Below, in pieces: positions 31,235 to 41,499 of a DNA stretch of 64,000 bases. The position numbers were made by a program, and so were the translations under genes. The stretch covers positions 35,433,340 through 35,497,339 of the forward strand of contig OY540811.1 of NCBI GenBank assembly GCA_961205875.1, given 5' to 3'. Source of the stretch: Sialis fuliginosa (lineage: Eukaryota; Arthropoda; Insecta; Megaloptera; Sialidae). Numbering within the stretch: position 1 is the stretch's first letter; each line of letters begins with the position of its first letter. The notes under the pieces are model-generated. The model worked only from the letters and a program-made list of their open reading frames with translations, was not told the origin of the DNA and did not search any database.

Positions 31235-31523
31235 CAGGTATTCCTCGACTTACAACCGAGATAGGTTTCTAAACATCGATCGTAAATAGAATAAGTTGTA
31301 AGTTAACACGTACAATATGTACATATTTTTGCTTTGGACGTTTTCCTTGATGTGAAGCGAATTGCATTTTCTATACATAACAAACAGTTGCGGGTTCCCA
31401 AAAATATCTACATAAATAATAATAAATTACATTTTTGGGAAATTCCCGGAACTGTTTGTTTCATTTATGTAATATGTGCATGTAAGAAAGAGACAAAGAC
31501 AATTATAAGTCGAGGATTACCTG
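31235..31523. mobile_element. MITE M (CAGGTAWTCCTCGACTTAYAA ends), 289 bp
   Basis: Ends CAGGTATTCCTCGACTTACA and, inverted, CAGGTAATCCTCGACTTATA. Inside is a second inverted pair: AACAGTTGCGGGTTCCCAAA at about 31382 and TTTGGGAAATTCCCGGAACT at about 31434. CAGGT start and size fit non-autonomous hAT-type elements, but no target duplication is evident. The 86-codon frame at 31334-31594 crosses its border and is not a gene. Confidence 0.7.
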
Positions 31524-32953
31524 TATATTTGTTTACGATGCGTTTTCAACTCTTGTCGTATGAAAATATATTGCATACTAAATACATATTATGACATTTG
31601 TTTCTGATATGACAACGACAAAAAATTATTTTATGACTTCTGGTACATGTATTGTATTACATCATGTACTTACATGATTTGAACATTTTATGAATATTAA
31701 AAATAATTTCATTTTTGGTTTTTCTGCTCGTGTCTTTCAAAAATTCATCAATGTGTCTATATAAATACATTATTAGCTCTTGTAGATACTCGTACACCCT
31801 TTGTACAATTAATTAATTAATTACAATCAAATATAGGTCTTGTCAATTGAATGAAGCTTTCGTAACAATTTGCAATAAATCAACATCTTGTTTTAATTTT
31901 GTAAATGTACATTTTAGGTTAGTACATTGGGTAAAGATGACAGATATACAGTTTCAAACAACAATTAAAATAATATCATTTAAAATTACAATGTTAATTT
32001 GAAATTATATAAATTCTTCTGATATTTATGATTACAAATAAATATAATAAAATACCTATACCTATGAAAGTAAAAATATTGATAATTCAATGACTTAAGA
32101 TTAAAAAAATGTCATTATATACTTAATTTTTATTTGTACCGGGAACACATATCTATCGCCGAATGTTGGTCGAATTGTGTCCGAATGCTGTAATTGTTTG
32201 TCTTCAATTTTTTTGTCAAATTTATTTATGAAAATTTTAATTATATATTACATTAGAGTTGTGCATATTTTTTCATTCGTTATGTTCTTTATATTTCTTT
32301 TTTGTTATATTTTATTGTTCACTTCAAAATTTTAAATGGCCACTGACATTTAAATTTTTTTAAAATAATCAATAAAATATAATGTATCCATAGTTACGAC
32401 ATTTGCAATTAATTTAGTAAATGCTTAAAGCGCATTATATGTAAACGTATTTTGTTTATTTTCTCCTCTTTAACATATCTTTTTCAAAAATCAGACACGG
32501 GTTTATGGTTGTCAATTAACCAAAGTATTTGAAAAAAATTAAAAAAATCTAATATCGGTTTTCGTTTTGATACTTTTTTACATCAAAACTTTTTTTTTCC
32601 TTTTTTTTTCTTTTTTTTTAAATCTGAAATTTGAACCTTACATTATATCGCCCAAGGAATATAAAAAAAATAATAAAAAAATTCTAACTTTTTTTTTGAA
32701 AAATTGGGGGCCCCTTGTTACCCCATTTATAAACTTTTTCAAAAAAGGCCCACTAGTTGTTATTTTTTACCCCCAAGGAATGTATATACCAAATTTCAAG
32801 TTTCTCCGATGAGTGGAAATGGTCAAAAAAATGATTATCAGTCAGTCAGGGCACTTCGTTATATATAGTAGATAGAATATACAAAATATATTTTCAAAAA
32901 AAATTATATTTATATCAATAAATCAAATTTTATTGTTATATTTGATGCACATT
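31524..32953. other. Gap; repeat tail at about 32530-32870
   Basis: AT-rich and unassigned to 32530. Then GGAATATAAAAAAAATAAT, GGGCCCCTTGTTACCCC, CCAAATTTCAAGTTTCTCCG, ATGAGTGGAAATGGTCA and CAGTCAGTCAGGGCACTTCG look like the tail of a non-autonomous repeat of the type ending with a host-like 'AAATTTCAAGTTTCT' block. The 81-codon frame at 32567-32812 lies in it and is not a gene. Confidence 0.35.
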
Positions 32954-33568
32954 CAGTGCCGGATTAAGTAGCAAATGTTATAAAAAGGCCATTGATATTG
33001 GCGTCGCAAGGGGGGTGGGGGGTGACTCACAGGTCGGAAATCGATAGTGCCCCCCCCCCTCTCCCCCAACGAATTAAAATCAATAGGATTATTTTTTATA
33101 CATTAGATGAGTGTCATCCCCTGTGAATTTTTTACGACAAAAAAATAAAATTAGTGGGCTCTATTTTTTCAATAAATTGGACAGTTATCACCCCTTATAG
33201 ACTTGACAGTGACAAAAAAAGTCGATTGATTTAACTCATTAGACATTTTACCTCTTGGAAGCTTTAAATAACCAAAAAAGGAGGAAAAAAAGCTTATTTT
33301 ATTAACAAATGAGATGGGTGTCACTCGGGGCGTTTAATGTGGGCAAATTTAGAAAAATCAATCAAAGATCAGAGCTTTAAAAATCGATTTTTCGATTAAA
33401 TCAAATCGAGATTGAAAACTCTAAAATTAAATTATTAATTACTGTAGATTTGGACACCTCGTATCAATCATTGGACGGTAGATGGTAAATCCAATAAGAG
33501 ATATTTTTCCGTAAAGCCGCGGGGCCTGTAGGATTTGCTACTCTTGCTACATGGTTAATCCGGAACTG
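32954..33568. mobile_element. hAT-like element Q1 (CAGTGCCGGATTAA ends) with an 8-bp target duplication
   Basis: Ends CAGTGCCGGATTAA and, inverted, CAGTTCCGGATTAACC. The flanks TGCACATT (32946-32953) and TGCACATG (33569-33576) match at 7 of 8 bases, the size expected for hAT. Inside: poly-G/C stretches (GGGGGGTGGGGGGTG, CCCCCCCCC), AAAATCGATTTTTCGATTAA and GGACACCTCG. No transposase. The 90-codon reverse frame at 33464-33736 straddles the right end. A partial related copy is at 43056. Confidence 0.8.
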
Positions 33569-33910
33569 TGCACATGTAAAATACAGGTTATATATGATAT
33601 AATCTAATAGACAAATTCTGCTAAATATGTATATTTCAATGTTCAATAATAGCGATAATTCATATTTACATGACGTATATTTATAAAAATTAATGTCAAA
33701 ATAAAGGTCAATATCATTATTCTTTTGTTCTACCATTGATGATCAGACCCAGCGATAAGGGGGGATTAAAGGCATAGCTATAATGGGCCCTGACTTTATA
33801 CACCTTGATATATAGGGCATTTATTTCTGTAACTATTGATAATACCAAAAAAATTCAAATAAGAAATATCTTTATATGGCATTCAAATTTATATACCTTC
33901 ACTCGCTTAC
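33569..33910. other. Short gap, nothing assigned
   Basis: AT-rich spacer; GGCCCTGACTTTATACACC at 33785 may be a decayed element end. No gene. Confidence 0.3.
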
Positions 33911-34454
33911 AATAGGCATGATGGCTAATTTTTAAAAACTATTTTATGATGATCTTACGTGTCTCTATTTCCAAAAAAAATGCTTATTTCTGCAGAAAAT
34001 AAAGGTTTAATCACAAAAATTTACTCTTTTAAAAATAATTTTGAATTTGTCGCCAAAACGCTCGCAGGTGTCATGGCGCATTTTTGACGTCACGCCTATG
34101 TTAACACTCCTTGTCAATTATAATAATCTTTGTTCCATCGCTAATGTTTCTCGGTTTTACTTTTGATAACACAAAACTGAGCAAATTGATAATTTAAAAC
34201 CACAAAATAATTTATAAACAGTGCAGATATAAATGAAACAAAAATGACTTTTACGTAGCCGTGACGTCATCCACTCTGACTGGTGTTTTATTAAACATGG
34301 CGGATTACTGTATTTTGCGTTTTTATTTTAACAAAAATCATACTAATCTTGCTATTAATATAAAAATAAATACATTTTTTAGAATCTTTTTAACTTATTT
34401 CATTATTTAAAATCATAATTTCAGTGATACTTTGTTACTGGCATCATGCCTATT
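33911..34454. mobile_element. MITE family J, copy J1 (544 bp)
   Basis: Ends AATAGGCATGATGGC and, inverted, AATAGGCATGATGCC. It carries two inversely placed blocks, GACGTCACGCCTATG and GTAGCCGTGACGTCATCCAC, and CTCGCAGGTGTCATGGCGC. The second copy, J2 (44543-45064), matches throughout in the same order. Confidence 0.8.
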
Positions 34455-34491
34455 AACGCGCTCGGTAGGCAACTTTTTTTTATTAAATAGA

Positions 34492-34975
34492 ATGGTGTAT
34501 TTTTTATTTCATAGAACAATTAGACATTTTTTTTTTAATAGCTTTTGTACAAAATATTTTTTTCTTAGAGCAATAATTTAGACGTAATTTAATAATGAAA
34601 AAATTAAAGTTAGGAATTTAAAATTGATTTTATTTGCGACATATCAAGTAAACTAAAATAATAATAGTTGAAATGCATGTTTTTATTATAAAACATACAT
34701 TTATATGTAATTTAAATTTTACTTTTTGAAACTAAATTAATTTTGAATTTGTGAAAATAAAAAAGTTATTTAAATTACATATAAATGTATTTTTTATAGT
34801 AAATACATGCATTTCATCAATAACTGATTATTATTATTTTAGTTTACTTGATATGATGTCACAAATAAAACCAACTATAGTCTCATCATTTTTTCAATAT
34901 TAAATTATGTTTAAATTATTGCTCTAAGAAAAAATGTTTTATAAGTTCTATAAAATAAAAAGTATGTATAGTAAT
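34492..34975. mobile_element. Palindrome of about 0.48 kb beside family A copy A4
   Basis: The left arm (TTTTTTATTTCATAGAAC, TTTTTCTTAGAGCAATAATT, ATCAAGTAAACTAAAATAAT, ACATACATTTATATGTAATT) is mirrored on the right to GTTCTATAAAATAAAAAGTA; the centre is at about 34735. A single arm of the same family follows A3 at 12881-12960. Either it is a separate foldback family that associates with A or an outer part of A. Confidence 0.75.
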
Positions 34976-34984
34976 AATAGTAAT

Positions 34985-35670
34985 TTTGACCATGGTTGTG
35001 TGGGCCCAGAGGGCCTATCGATTTTTATCCAGTGTTTTTTAGTTCTTTAATTTTTTCCTGAATTAGACGTTTGAATAACACTGTGTGACACAAAATACAC
35101 AAAAATATACTTTATTCATTTATCATACGAAAAATAACGATACAAAAGAAAGCATGCAGAATTTGACTTAATACGGATGCTTCAAATTACAAAAAATAAA
35201 TTTATATTCTTGTTCTATGATTAAAGGCAAGAAAAAAAGTTCATGTACATATACCACCTAATATGTGTACTCTTAGACCTATAGCCAGTTCTATTACTGT
35301 TGCAAGTAATTTACTAACATAACTAAAAAGCGATGCTTAAAATGGCTATTTGTTGATAAAGATGAATTTTTGGAGGTATACATATTTATATTAATTTTGT
35401 GTCTTATTTTTTATCATAAAACAAGGATATAAATTTATTTTTTGTAATTTGAAGCATCCGTATTAAGTAAAATTCTGCAAGCTTTCTTTTGCATCGATAT
35501 TTCTCGTAAACGGTTTAATCAATGATAAATAAGCAAAGTGTATTTTTGTGTATTTTGTGTCATACAGTCTTATTCAAATGTCTAACCCAGGAAAAAATTA
35601 AAGAACAAAAAAAATACTAAATAAAAATCAATGGGCCCACTGGCCCTATATAGCCCTGGTCTAAATTATA
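34985..35670. mobile_element. Foldback family A, copy A4 (inner part, 0.69 kb)
   Basis: It keeps the inner arms of family A: TGGGCCCAGAGGGCCTATCG at the left, GGGCCCACTGGCCCTATATA at the right, with AAATACACAAAAATATACTT and GCATCCGTATTAAGTAAAAT mirrored about a centre near 35330. The outer GTGATTTACAAC ends and the GTCCGGAAATTC block are missing, so this copy is 'core only'. Confidence 0.75.
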
Positions 35671-36139
35671 ATTGGTGAATTAATTAAAATATTTTTCTTA
35701 ATTTACTGTTCAAGTTTGGTACGACATTGCTGAATCACCTTGTATATCAAGATCAACGTGAAAGCCTAAAAACCACAAGTAAAATATTGACAAGGAAAGT
35801 TACATTAACGTATCAGACTCACGGATTTTCCCATACGAATAATAATAATTTCATTACGTCCTTCATGTCAAATATTTCGTAATTTGTTAATACTTTCTTT
35901 GTTTTTTAATTCATATATCACATACTTTATCCCAGAGCAGGTGTCCCACCTTAAAATATTCACGAAACTAAAATCATTGCGTAAAATATATTCAATAAAT
36001 ATTATCCAATATACAGGGAGGGGCATTTCAAGTGTTACAGATATTTATCTCGGAACCATCGCGTATTTAAAAAAAATGTTTCAACCAAAAAATGTTTTTT
36101 GTTGTGAGGAGGTAATCGAATAGTTATATTTATTTGTTA
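35671..36139. other. Gap with a TATACAGGGAGGGGC end-like motif
   Basis: At 36010-36025 TATACAGGGAGGGGCATTTC resembles ACAGGGTG ends, and at 37130-37155 AAATGTCCCAACCTGTATAT looks like its inverse, so a terminal-repeat element may span 36010-37155 and contain the family X repeat. The frame at 35884-36123 is not supported. Confidence 0.35.
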
Positions 36140-36915
36140 CTAGCGCATTGGCCCGGTGTTACCCGGGGATATTAATTTAATTAAACATAAAGTAATCATG
36201 CCCACCCAATATGCCCACCCAACATGCCCACCCAACATGCCCACCCAACATGCCCACCCAACATGCTCACCCAACATGCTAACAACACACGGTTCACCAC
36301 GAATTGTTTTTTCCGGCTTCATGAAATTTTCCCAAAATATCCATACAAATTATACACCTTAACTTAACCTATCCATTAGTGAAATCCGGAATAAAATCAA
36401 TTCAGTAGTTATTGAAAAAATCGTGTAAAATTATATTTTCTCCCGTGAAACACCAGGTCTTATCTTAGAATTTGTATGAAAATCAAAAATAAATAAATGG
36501 TTACCTTTCTTGGAAGTTCTTTATTGTAATTTATAAAAATCCGTTTATTTATATTGTAAAATACATATTTTTTCATTCAAACTCATGGTGGAAAGATATA
36601 CATATATTTGTAGGTATCATGATTCAAACTGACATTCACATATAGTAATTGTTTTTAGCGTCTTATATTCCACGGCTACTGTGTTTTTATATAAATGACA
36701 GTTTTATGCTGTGACATCATGGAAACAAAAGACGCTGTGCAAAATTTTCTTTTTAATCTTTTGATATTAAATCTTAGATTTTCATAAAATATTATTAGCC
36801 ACGATACTGCTCGTAAAAATTATCTAACTATTGGTGAAAACCGCATTGAAATCGGTTCAGTAATTCCCGAGTCTATAAGCCACACACAAACGAACATTCA
36901 TTTTTATATATATAG
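36140..36915 (+). repeat. Family X repeat with a 13-bp minisatellite
   Basis: The head ACTAGCGCATTGGCCCGGTG and TTACCCGGGGATATTA equals that at 372. The tail has AAATCGGTTCAGTAATTCCC, CTATAAGCCACACACAAAC and TTTTTATATATATAGATTT, a pattern common in insect non-autonomous retroelement-like repeats. Near the head lie six tandem 13-bp units (next entry). No reading frame of a reverse transcriptase is present. Confidence 0.6.
36198..36275. repeat. 13-bp minisatellite, six units (ATGCCCACCCAAC)
   Basis: Units start at 36198, 36211, 36224, 36237, 36250 and 36263, with one or two substitutions in the first and last. Because 13 is not a multiple of 3, both strands read open through it, giving the Pro/His/Thr-rich and Gly/Val/Trp-rich frames at 36156-36362 (+) and 36140-36322 (-). 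Neither is a gene. No spacers are present, so it is not a CRISPR. Confidence 0.95.
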
Positions 36916-37290
36916 ATTTTAGCGTAGACTTCAAGGATATTTGAAAGAACATCATTTTTTTAGATAGGAACCTATAGTTTTTATTTAGTCAACTTATTCT
37001 ACGTGAAAAAACACGAATCTTTCATTGAACACTTTTTTTGAACACTATAAACTTTACAAGGTATCTAACAAAAAAATTTCAGGAATTTTTATTCAGAAAT
37101 CATCTTGGTTCTGAGATAAAAATCTGTTACACTTTAAATGTCCCAACCTGTATATTGGATAATAGAATCATGATCGCTTGCTGATATAATTTCTATAACA
37201 ATTTAAACTAGACTCATTGTCAGTGTTTCTCAATATCGGTCCGCGGAAGATTAAAAAAAGATAAAAAGTCGACATAAAATGTTTAGATTA
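36916..37290. other. Gap; hAT-like end at 37221
   Basis: CAGTGTTTCTCAATATCGGT at 37221, then CCGCGGAAGATT, has the form of a hAT left end. ACAAGGTATCTAAC at 37055 and CCAACCTGTATA at 37145 are noted. No gene. Confidence 0.35.
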
Positions 37291-38248
37291 TACACTCAAC
37301 ACAAAAATTAAAGGATACCTAATTAAAAAAAATTTTTTTTTTTCAAATTTAAAAAAACCTTTTTCTTAACGCTTGGCGCGGAATAGTGGGGTATGCAATT
37401 TTTTTTAGTTTATTATTCAAAAACTAAAAAATATCAGCTTCAAAAGAAGCCCTGGCTCATTAAAATTGAACTATTTTCCGCGGAGATACGGTAGTTTGAA
37501 ATTTTTGTATTTCTTATTATTTTTCAACGCTAATAATGATGGAAAAAAATATCCTTTAATAAAATCAAACATTTGACAGTTCTGAACATGAAGAAAACAA
37601 AATCGCAGCAACTTGCAATTTTGGAAACTTTTTGGGACACTATAAACTAACAAAAAAATACGTTTGCATTTAAGGTTTCGCCATTTTTGACAAAATGGCG
37701 GCCTAAAAAATTAAAAAATACCGTTTTTTTTATATGTTTTAAAACGATTATTTTTTTTACAAATTCGTATGCAAACATTTTAAAGAGGATACCATAAGCT
37801 TTCTAATGATATCAAGCTGATTATAATTGTGCGATCATTATTTCAGGATATATAGGAGTTTAAAGTCAAAAGTGTTATTTTTACTTTGACAGTGGATAAC
37901 GCAGTCAAAACAAAATCGTACGGGGATGAAAAAAAGTATTTTCAAGAGATAAAAACAAGCTTTTGAACGTTTACAATGAATTTCTTGTAAAAAATGTTTG
38001 AAAAAAAGTTTACGCTGTCAAAGTTTATAAAAAATTAAGGAATATTTTTTTTTTACTTTTTTAACCCTTAGCACAGTGCGGCAGGGGATGATAAAAATTA
38101 TTGAGCTTTCGATTTAAAAACTATAAACTTACGAATGAACTTTACATCATGCAAATCCAATCATTTTTCGCGGAGATATAACTGTTTGAAAATATTCGTA
38201 AAAAATTTTGCTTTTTTTAAATTATCCTTTGATTTTTTTATGAGTGTA
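37291..38248. mobile_element. TA-flanked terminal-repeat element with TACACTCA ends, 0.96 kb
   Basis: TACACTCAACACAAAAATTA, then AAGGATA on the left; inverted right end TACACTCATAAAAAAATCAA, then AGGATAAT. The outermost TA may be the target site, as for Tc1/mariner elements. Inner blocks mirror loosely: CCGCGGAGATACGGTAGTTT against TTTTTCGCGGAGATATAACTG (same sense) and CTTAACGCTTGGCGCGG against CCCTTAGCACAGTGCGGC, so the two halves also share direct similarity. The short reverse frame at 37471-37653 is not a gene. Confidence 0.65.
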
Positions 38249-38548
38249 ATATTTTTATAGTTGTCCATACCAAAATTGAAAAAGGAGAACATTTATGGAA
38301 TCAATACTTTGTTGTCTATCCGTCTGTTAGTCTATCACAGTCTTCTAGCTACTGAACTGTTTTAATTATAATAAATATAAATACAGTAATTATAATAATG
38401 TTAAACATAAAATAAAATTTTAAGTTTTTGGCTCTTTTTGAGGGTTTTAGGTTATAAAAAAATGGGTGTGAGTGTGTCGGGACGCACAATCGATAGATTG
38501 ACGTGAATACGTTCCAAATCCAAGGTCGCGTCATTTGCGGCAGTGAGG
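38249..38548. other. Gap with a GTCT-type tail
   Basis: TTGTCTATCCGTCTGTTAG, TCTATCACAG at 38312 and TACTGAACTG resemble a repeat tail. The reverse frame at 38349-38534 may continue the relic in the next entry in a shifted frame. Nothing else. Confidence 0.3.
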
Positions 38549-38698
38549 TTAGATAAATCTCAAGCTTGATGATGTGCTTGCACCGTCGCTGACTTTCGCA
38601 TTTTGGCGTGGCTTTTCCGATAGCTGCTGAGACGTTTTTTCCAGTACTATGCGTCTTTTATATTGAATACTGGCTTTTGCACGTGTTTTAGCCGACAT
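38480..38698 (-). pseudogene. GC-richer coding-like relic, unknown (possibly transposon N-terminus)
   Basis: On the reverse strand an ATG at 38698 opens 49 codons (MSAKTRAKASIQYKRR to SDGASTSSSLRFI) with balanced codons, many basic residues and CpG content unlike the neighbourhood. After its stop at 38549-38551 another frame continues protein-like, SNLTAANDATLDLERIHVNL, which suggests one frameshift. The frame at 38349-38534 is the third phase. The basic N-terminus followed by a Ser/Thr stretch is typical of DNA-binding transposon proteins, but I do not recognise a family. A small host-gene exon is the alternative. Confidence 0.3.
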
Positions 38699-38870
38699 TA
38701 TGGTTTTTTTTTTTAATTTTTTATTATATAAAGTTTTTCACTCACTAAAACTGGTTGAATGTTTTGATTTGTACTTCTAACTCGTAGATCTAATCGAGAT
38801 CTATAAAAAAAGAATCACTTTTTGGGTTACAAAAATCAAATTTTTATTTATTATTATTTATTTTCATGTT
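38699..38870. other. Short gap, nothing assigned
   Basis: T-rich. A short palindrome, TAGATCTAATCGAGATCTA, lies at 38787-38805. Confidence 0.3.
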
Positions 38871-39195
38871 CGTTCATTTTTTCCACTATAAGCCTTTTTT
38901 TACCCAAATGCGTACTTTTTATTAGTGTAAATTGTGTGAATGATTGAGAAAGGGTGAAAAAAGAAGTTCCAAGACATAAAACAACATTGTAATTAGCATT
39001 AAAACTCCAAAAAATTAAATAATTCGACTTTTTTCTCATTTTCGTTCATTTTTTCCCCATTAAACGATTTTTTACTCAAAACTAGACTTTTTTATTGATG
39101 TAAAATATGAAAATGACTGAAGGAGGTTAAAAAAATAAGTTCTTAGACATAAAACAATAATTTAATTTGCATTAAAACTCCAAAAATGTTATGAA
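38871..39195. repeat. Two-copy tandem repeat, 172-bp period
   Basis: CGTTCATTTTTTCC starts at 38871 and 39043. Both units contain AGACATAAAACAA, AATT(A)GCATTAAAACTCC and AAAAAAGAAGTTC/AAAAATAAGTTCT, with roughly 80% similarity by eye. The reverse frame at 38854-39039 reflects one unit and is not a gene. Confidence 0.8.
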
Positions 39196-40020
39196 ATAAT
39201 CAATTATTTCCAATTTTGAGCTCAAATCAGAAACGCATCAATTCGAAACTCAGCGCATGTCCGTTCACCGGTTTTGAATGCATAAGAGGAATGTACTAGG
39301 GCCCCCTCAAATGCCACAACATAGGACAATGCTCATAGTTTGTGACGCAAAATGAGGTCTCCTTGTCAGTCGGATTTTTAGTTTCTGAGTTATTTAATTG
39401 TTTTTGATCATCCTGAAAACGTTACATCAAGTTTCTGAATTACCCCAACCCCCAGTATATGGTTGGCGTAAAATATTTTAGATTATTCACGTCAAAATGT
39501 TTTATCCAGTCCCGTTGAGTGGGGTATGAAATGTCAGCTGATAATTCAAGGAATTGAAACATATAAACTTTTTGTTATTAATAAAATCTTCTTTTAACAA
39601 ATTTACAAAAAATCGTCAATACATATCTCCGAAAGTAATATTGAGAAAAATCTGAAAATATTGGCACCTACAGTTTGAGTTGAGAACCCCTGAGACTATT
39701 TTTCATTTGTAACATAATAATAGTATTGAGTAATAGTTTCAATACGCCTTGTTTTCACCTGCTTTTCGTTGACAATCTGTCTCGCCTAATTTTAGATTGG
39801 TTTTACGACTGTTTATAACTTTCTTATAAGCCTTTCAGAAGCAAAGGTAACTAACTCCACCTTTTTAAAATAAATTAACTGCCCTGGTCGGCAAAGAACT
39901 TTTTTATACATCATTAATATTATATTTGTAGTAGTTAACACTTTTTGTTTAAAAAATGAATATAAATTACATTAAATTAACAAATCATTATTTGATATTT
40001 CAAAAATATTCGATTATTTT
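39196..40020. other. Gap with dispersed-repeat fragment Z2 (39380-39510) and a hAT-like end
   Basis: GAGTTATTTAATTGTTTTTG, CATCCTGAAAACGTTACATC and CCCAGTATATGGTTGGCGT at 39390-39465 match Z1 (20975). At 39672 TTTGAGTTGAGAACCCCTGA resembles a hAT end. Near 39240-39370 there are short matches to moderately GC-rich DNA but no open frame of note. Confidence 0.4.
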
Positions 40021-40194
40021 CAGGGGTTATTTTAAGAAAATTTTTTAACTGCAAATACCTTTTTTTTTAAATATAGTGATTTTTTTTGCTCTACACTTAC
40101 ACCTTTTATATTATTCTTTCTACTTGCAATTTGTCAACTACACATATAAGCTATTTCAACAACAAGCTATAACTACACACTAAAATAACCCCTG
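40021..40194. mobile_element. MITE family U, copy U2 (174 bp)
   Basis: CAGGGGTTATTTTAAGAAAA and, inverted, CAGGGGTTATTTTAGTGTG. Flanks ATTATTTT and ATTTTTTT match at 7 of 8 positions, consistent with a hAT-type 8-bp duplication. The inside has TTTTTTGCTCTACACTTACA and CTTTCTACTTGCAATTTGTC, used to recognise U3 and U4. Confidence 0.8.
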
Positions 40195-40309
40195 ATTTTT
40201 TTATTCAAAGGTATCTAGATTACAAATTAACAAACAAACAAAATTTTAACATCGGTTTGTTATACAGAATAAGTAAATTATAAATACACGTATATCATTA
40301 AAAAGGTAC
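40195..40309. other. Short spacer
   Basis: Nothing assigned. Confidence 0.3.
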
Positions 40310-40880
40310 ATTTTTTTCGAAAAAATGAATAGAGCATAAATTATATAAAATAACGTTCTCTAGAACTTTTATTATAAACATTTTTTTTCTGTTATGAACC
40401 ATTTGAAATATAATTTAAAAAAATTATTATTTCCTTACACATTTTTTTTTTTGAAAAATGATGGCAATATAATTTATAGATAATAATATTCTCAAAAACA
40501 TTTTTTATAATACGTACGTTTAAAAATAACTCGAAAAATTCGAAAATTGAAGAAAATCGATTATTTCCTATAAACAATTTAGACGGGAAAAAATGAACGG
40601 AACATAAATTATAGATAATGGTATTTTCTACAACTTTTATCTAAATCATTTTTTCCTGCTAAGCACCGTTTCAAAAATAATTAGAAAAATTCAAAATTTA
40701 ACAAAATTGATTATTTCCGTTTCCGGTTTAGTGATGTGCACATCTACAGTATACAAGTACCTTAAATATAAAATTCCATGTTTGTAAATCTCGCCGTTTT
40801 GGCTGTAGAGTTATCACAGACAGACACACAGACGTCATTGAGTTAATGGTAGTCGTGATTCAGGCTCACTGTTCGAATTT
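40310..40880. repeat. Family Y repeat, copy Y3: three diverged tandem units of about 133 bp and a tail
   Basis: Units begin near 40327 (GAATAGAGCATAAATTATAT), 40460 (GATGGCAATATAATTTATAG) and 40594 (GAACGGAACATAAATTATAG); each continues with CTACAACTTTTAT-like and CTGTTATGAACC-like words. The tail at 40720-40880 (GATGTGCACATCTACAG, CACAGACAGACACACAGACG) has a GACA microsatellite typical of insect non-autonomous repeats. The reverse frame at 40392-40577 is not a gene. Confidence 0.6.
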
Positions 40881-41039
40881 TTTCATGATTACTCTATACT
40901 TTATTATTATACAGTACATTTCATGTATTTATAAAAAAGTAAAAAATATTGTATATAATAATCTATAAAAATATAGTGTTTAAGTAGTTATAATAAGTCA
41001 AAATTCTAGAACAAATCCATAGATAATAATAAAAAATTA
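40881..41039. other. Short AT-rich spacer
   Basis: Nothing assigned; the reverse frame at 40963-41151 crosses into the T3 fragment. Confidence 0.3.
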
Positions 41040-41082
41040 ATAAAATTAAAATATTTGTTAGCTCCTTTATAACACCGGACAT
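41040..41082. mobile_element. MITE family T, end fragment T3
   Basis: GTTAGCTCCTTTATAACACC, then GGACAT, is the right end of family T (compare 24560-24586). Upstream, AATCCATAGATAATA (41015) may be a decayed inner part. Confidence 0.55.
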
Positions 41083-41477
41083 TAGGTATCTATCTATTAA
41101 ATACGTTTTGTTAAAAGAAATGTACAAATATTTATTATTTAAACTTTTCATATATTAAAATTGAAACAAGTTAAAAATTGCGAATGTCAAGACCAAAAGT
41201 AAAAACTAATAATAAACAATTAAAAAAAAGATAAAATGGACAACTTTTTTCCTTAAAAGTTGATATTTGTGATGTTATTTCTTGTTTCCCATGCATTTGA
41301 GTCATAAGTATAATAATTATTAATGTGTGTGAATTGTCCTCTAAACTCTAGATAATTAAACCGGATTGTTGTTTATTCAGTGGTGTAACATTCAGAGTGA
41401 TTGAACTCACAAATATCCAGGGCCCCCGGGCCTTATATGGAGGTATTCAGTAATCTTTTCTTTTTGGGTTACGCACA
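41083..41477. other. Gap; hAT-like left end at 41380
   Basis: CAGTGGTGTAACATTCAGAG at 41380, followed by CCAGGGCCCCCGGGCC, has the form of a hAT left end; GTTACGCCACTG at 42837-42848 could be its distant right end, but target duplications do not match. Confidence 0.35.
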
Positions 41478-41499
41478 TACTTTTTTTTGCTCTATACTT

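Noticed and set aside
36198-36275. Short direct repeats considered as a CRISPR array
   Set aside because: Units are contiguous, 13 bp, without spacers, in insect DNA.
36140-36362. Repetitive Pro/His/Thr-rich and Gly/Trp-rich frames on both strands
   Set aside because: They are produced by the 13-bp minisatellite, which reads open in several frames.
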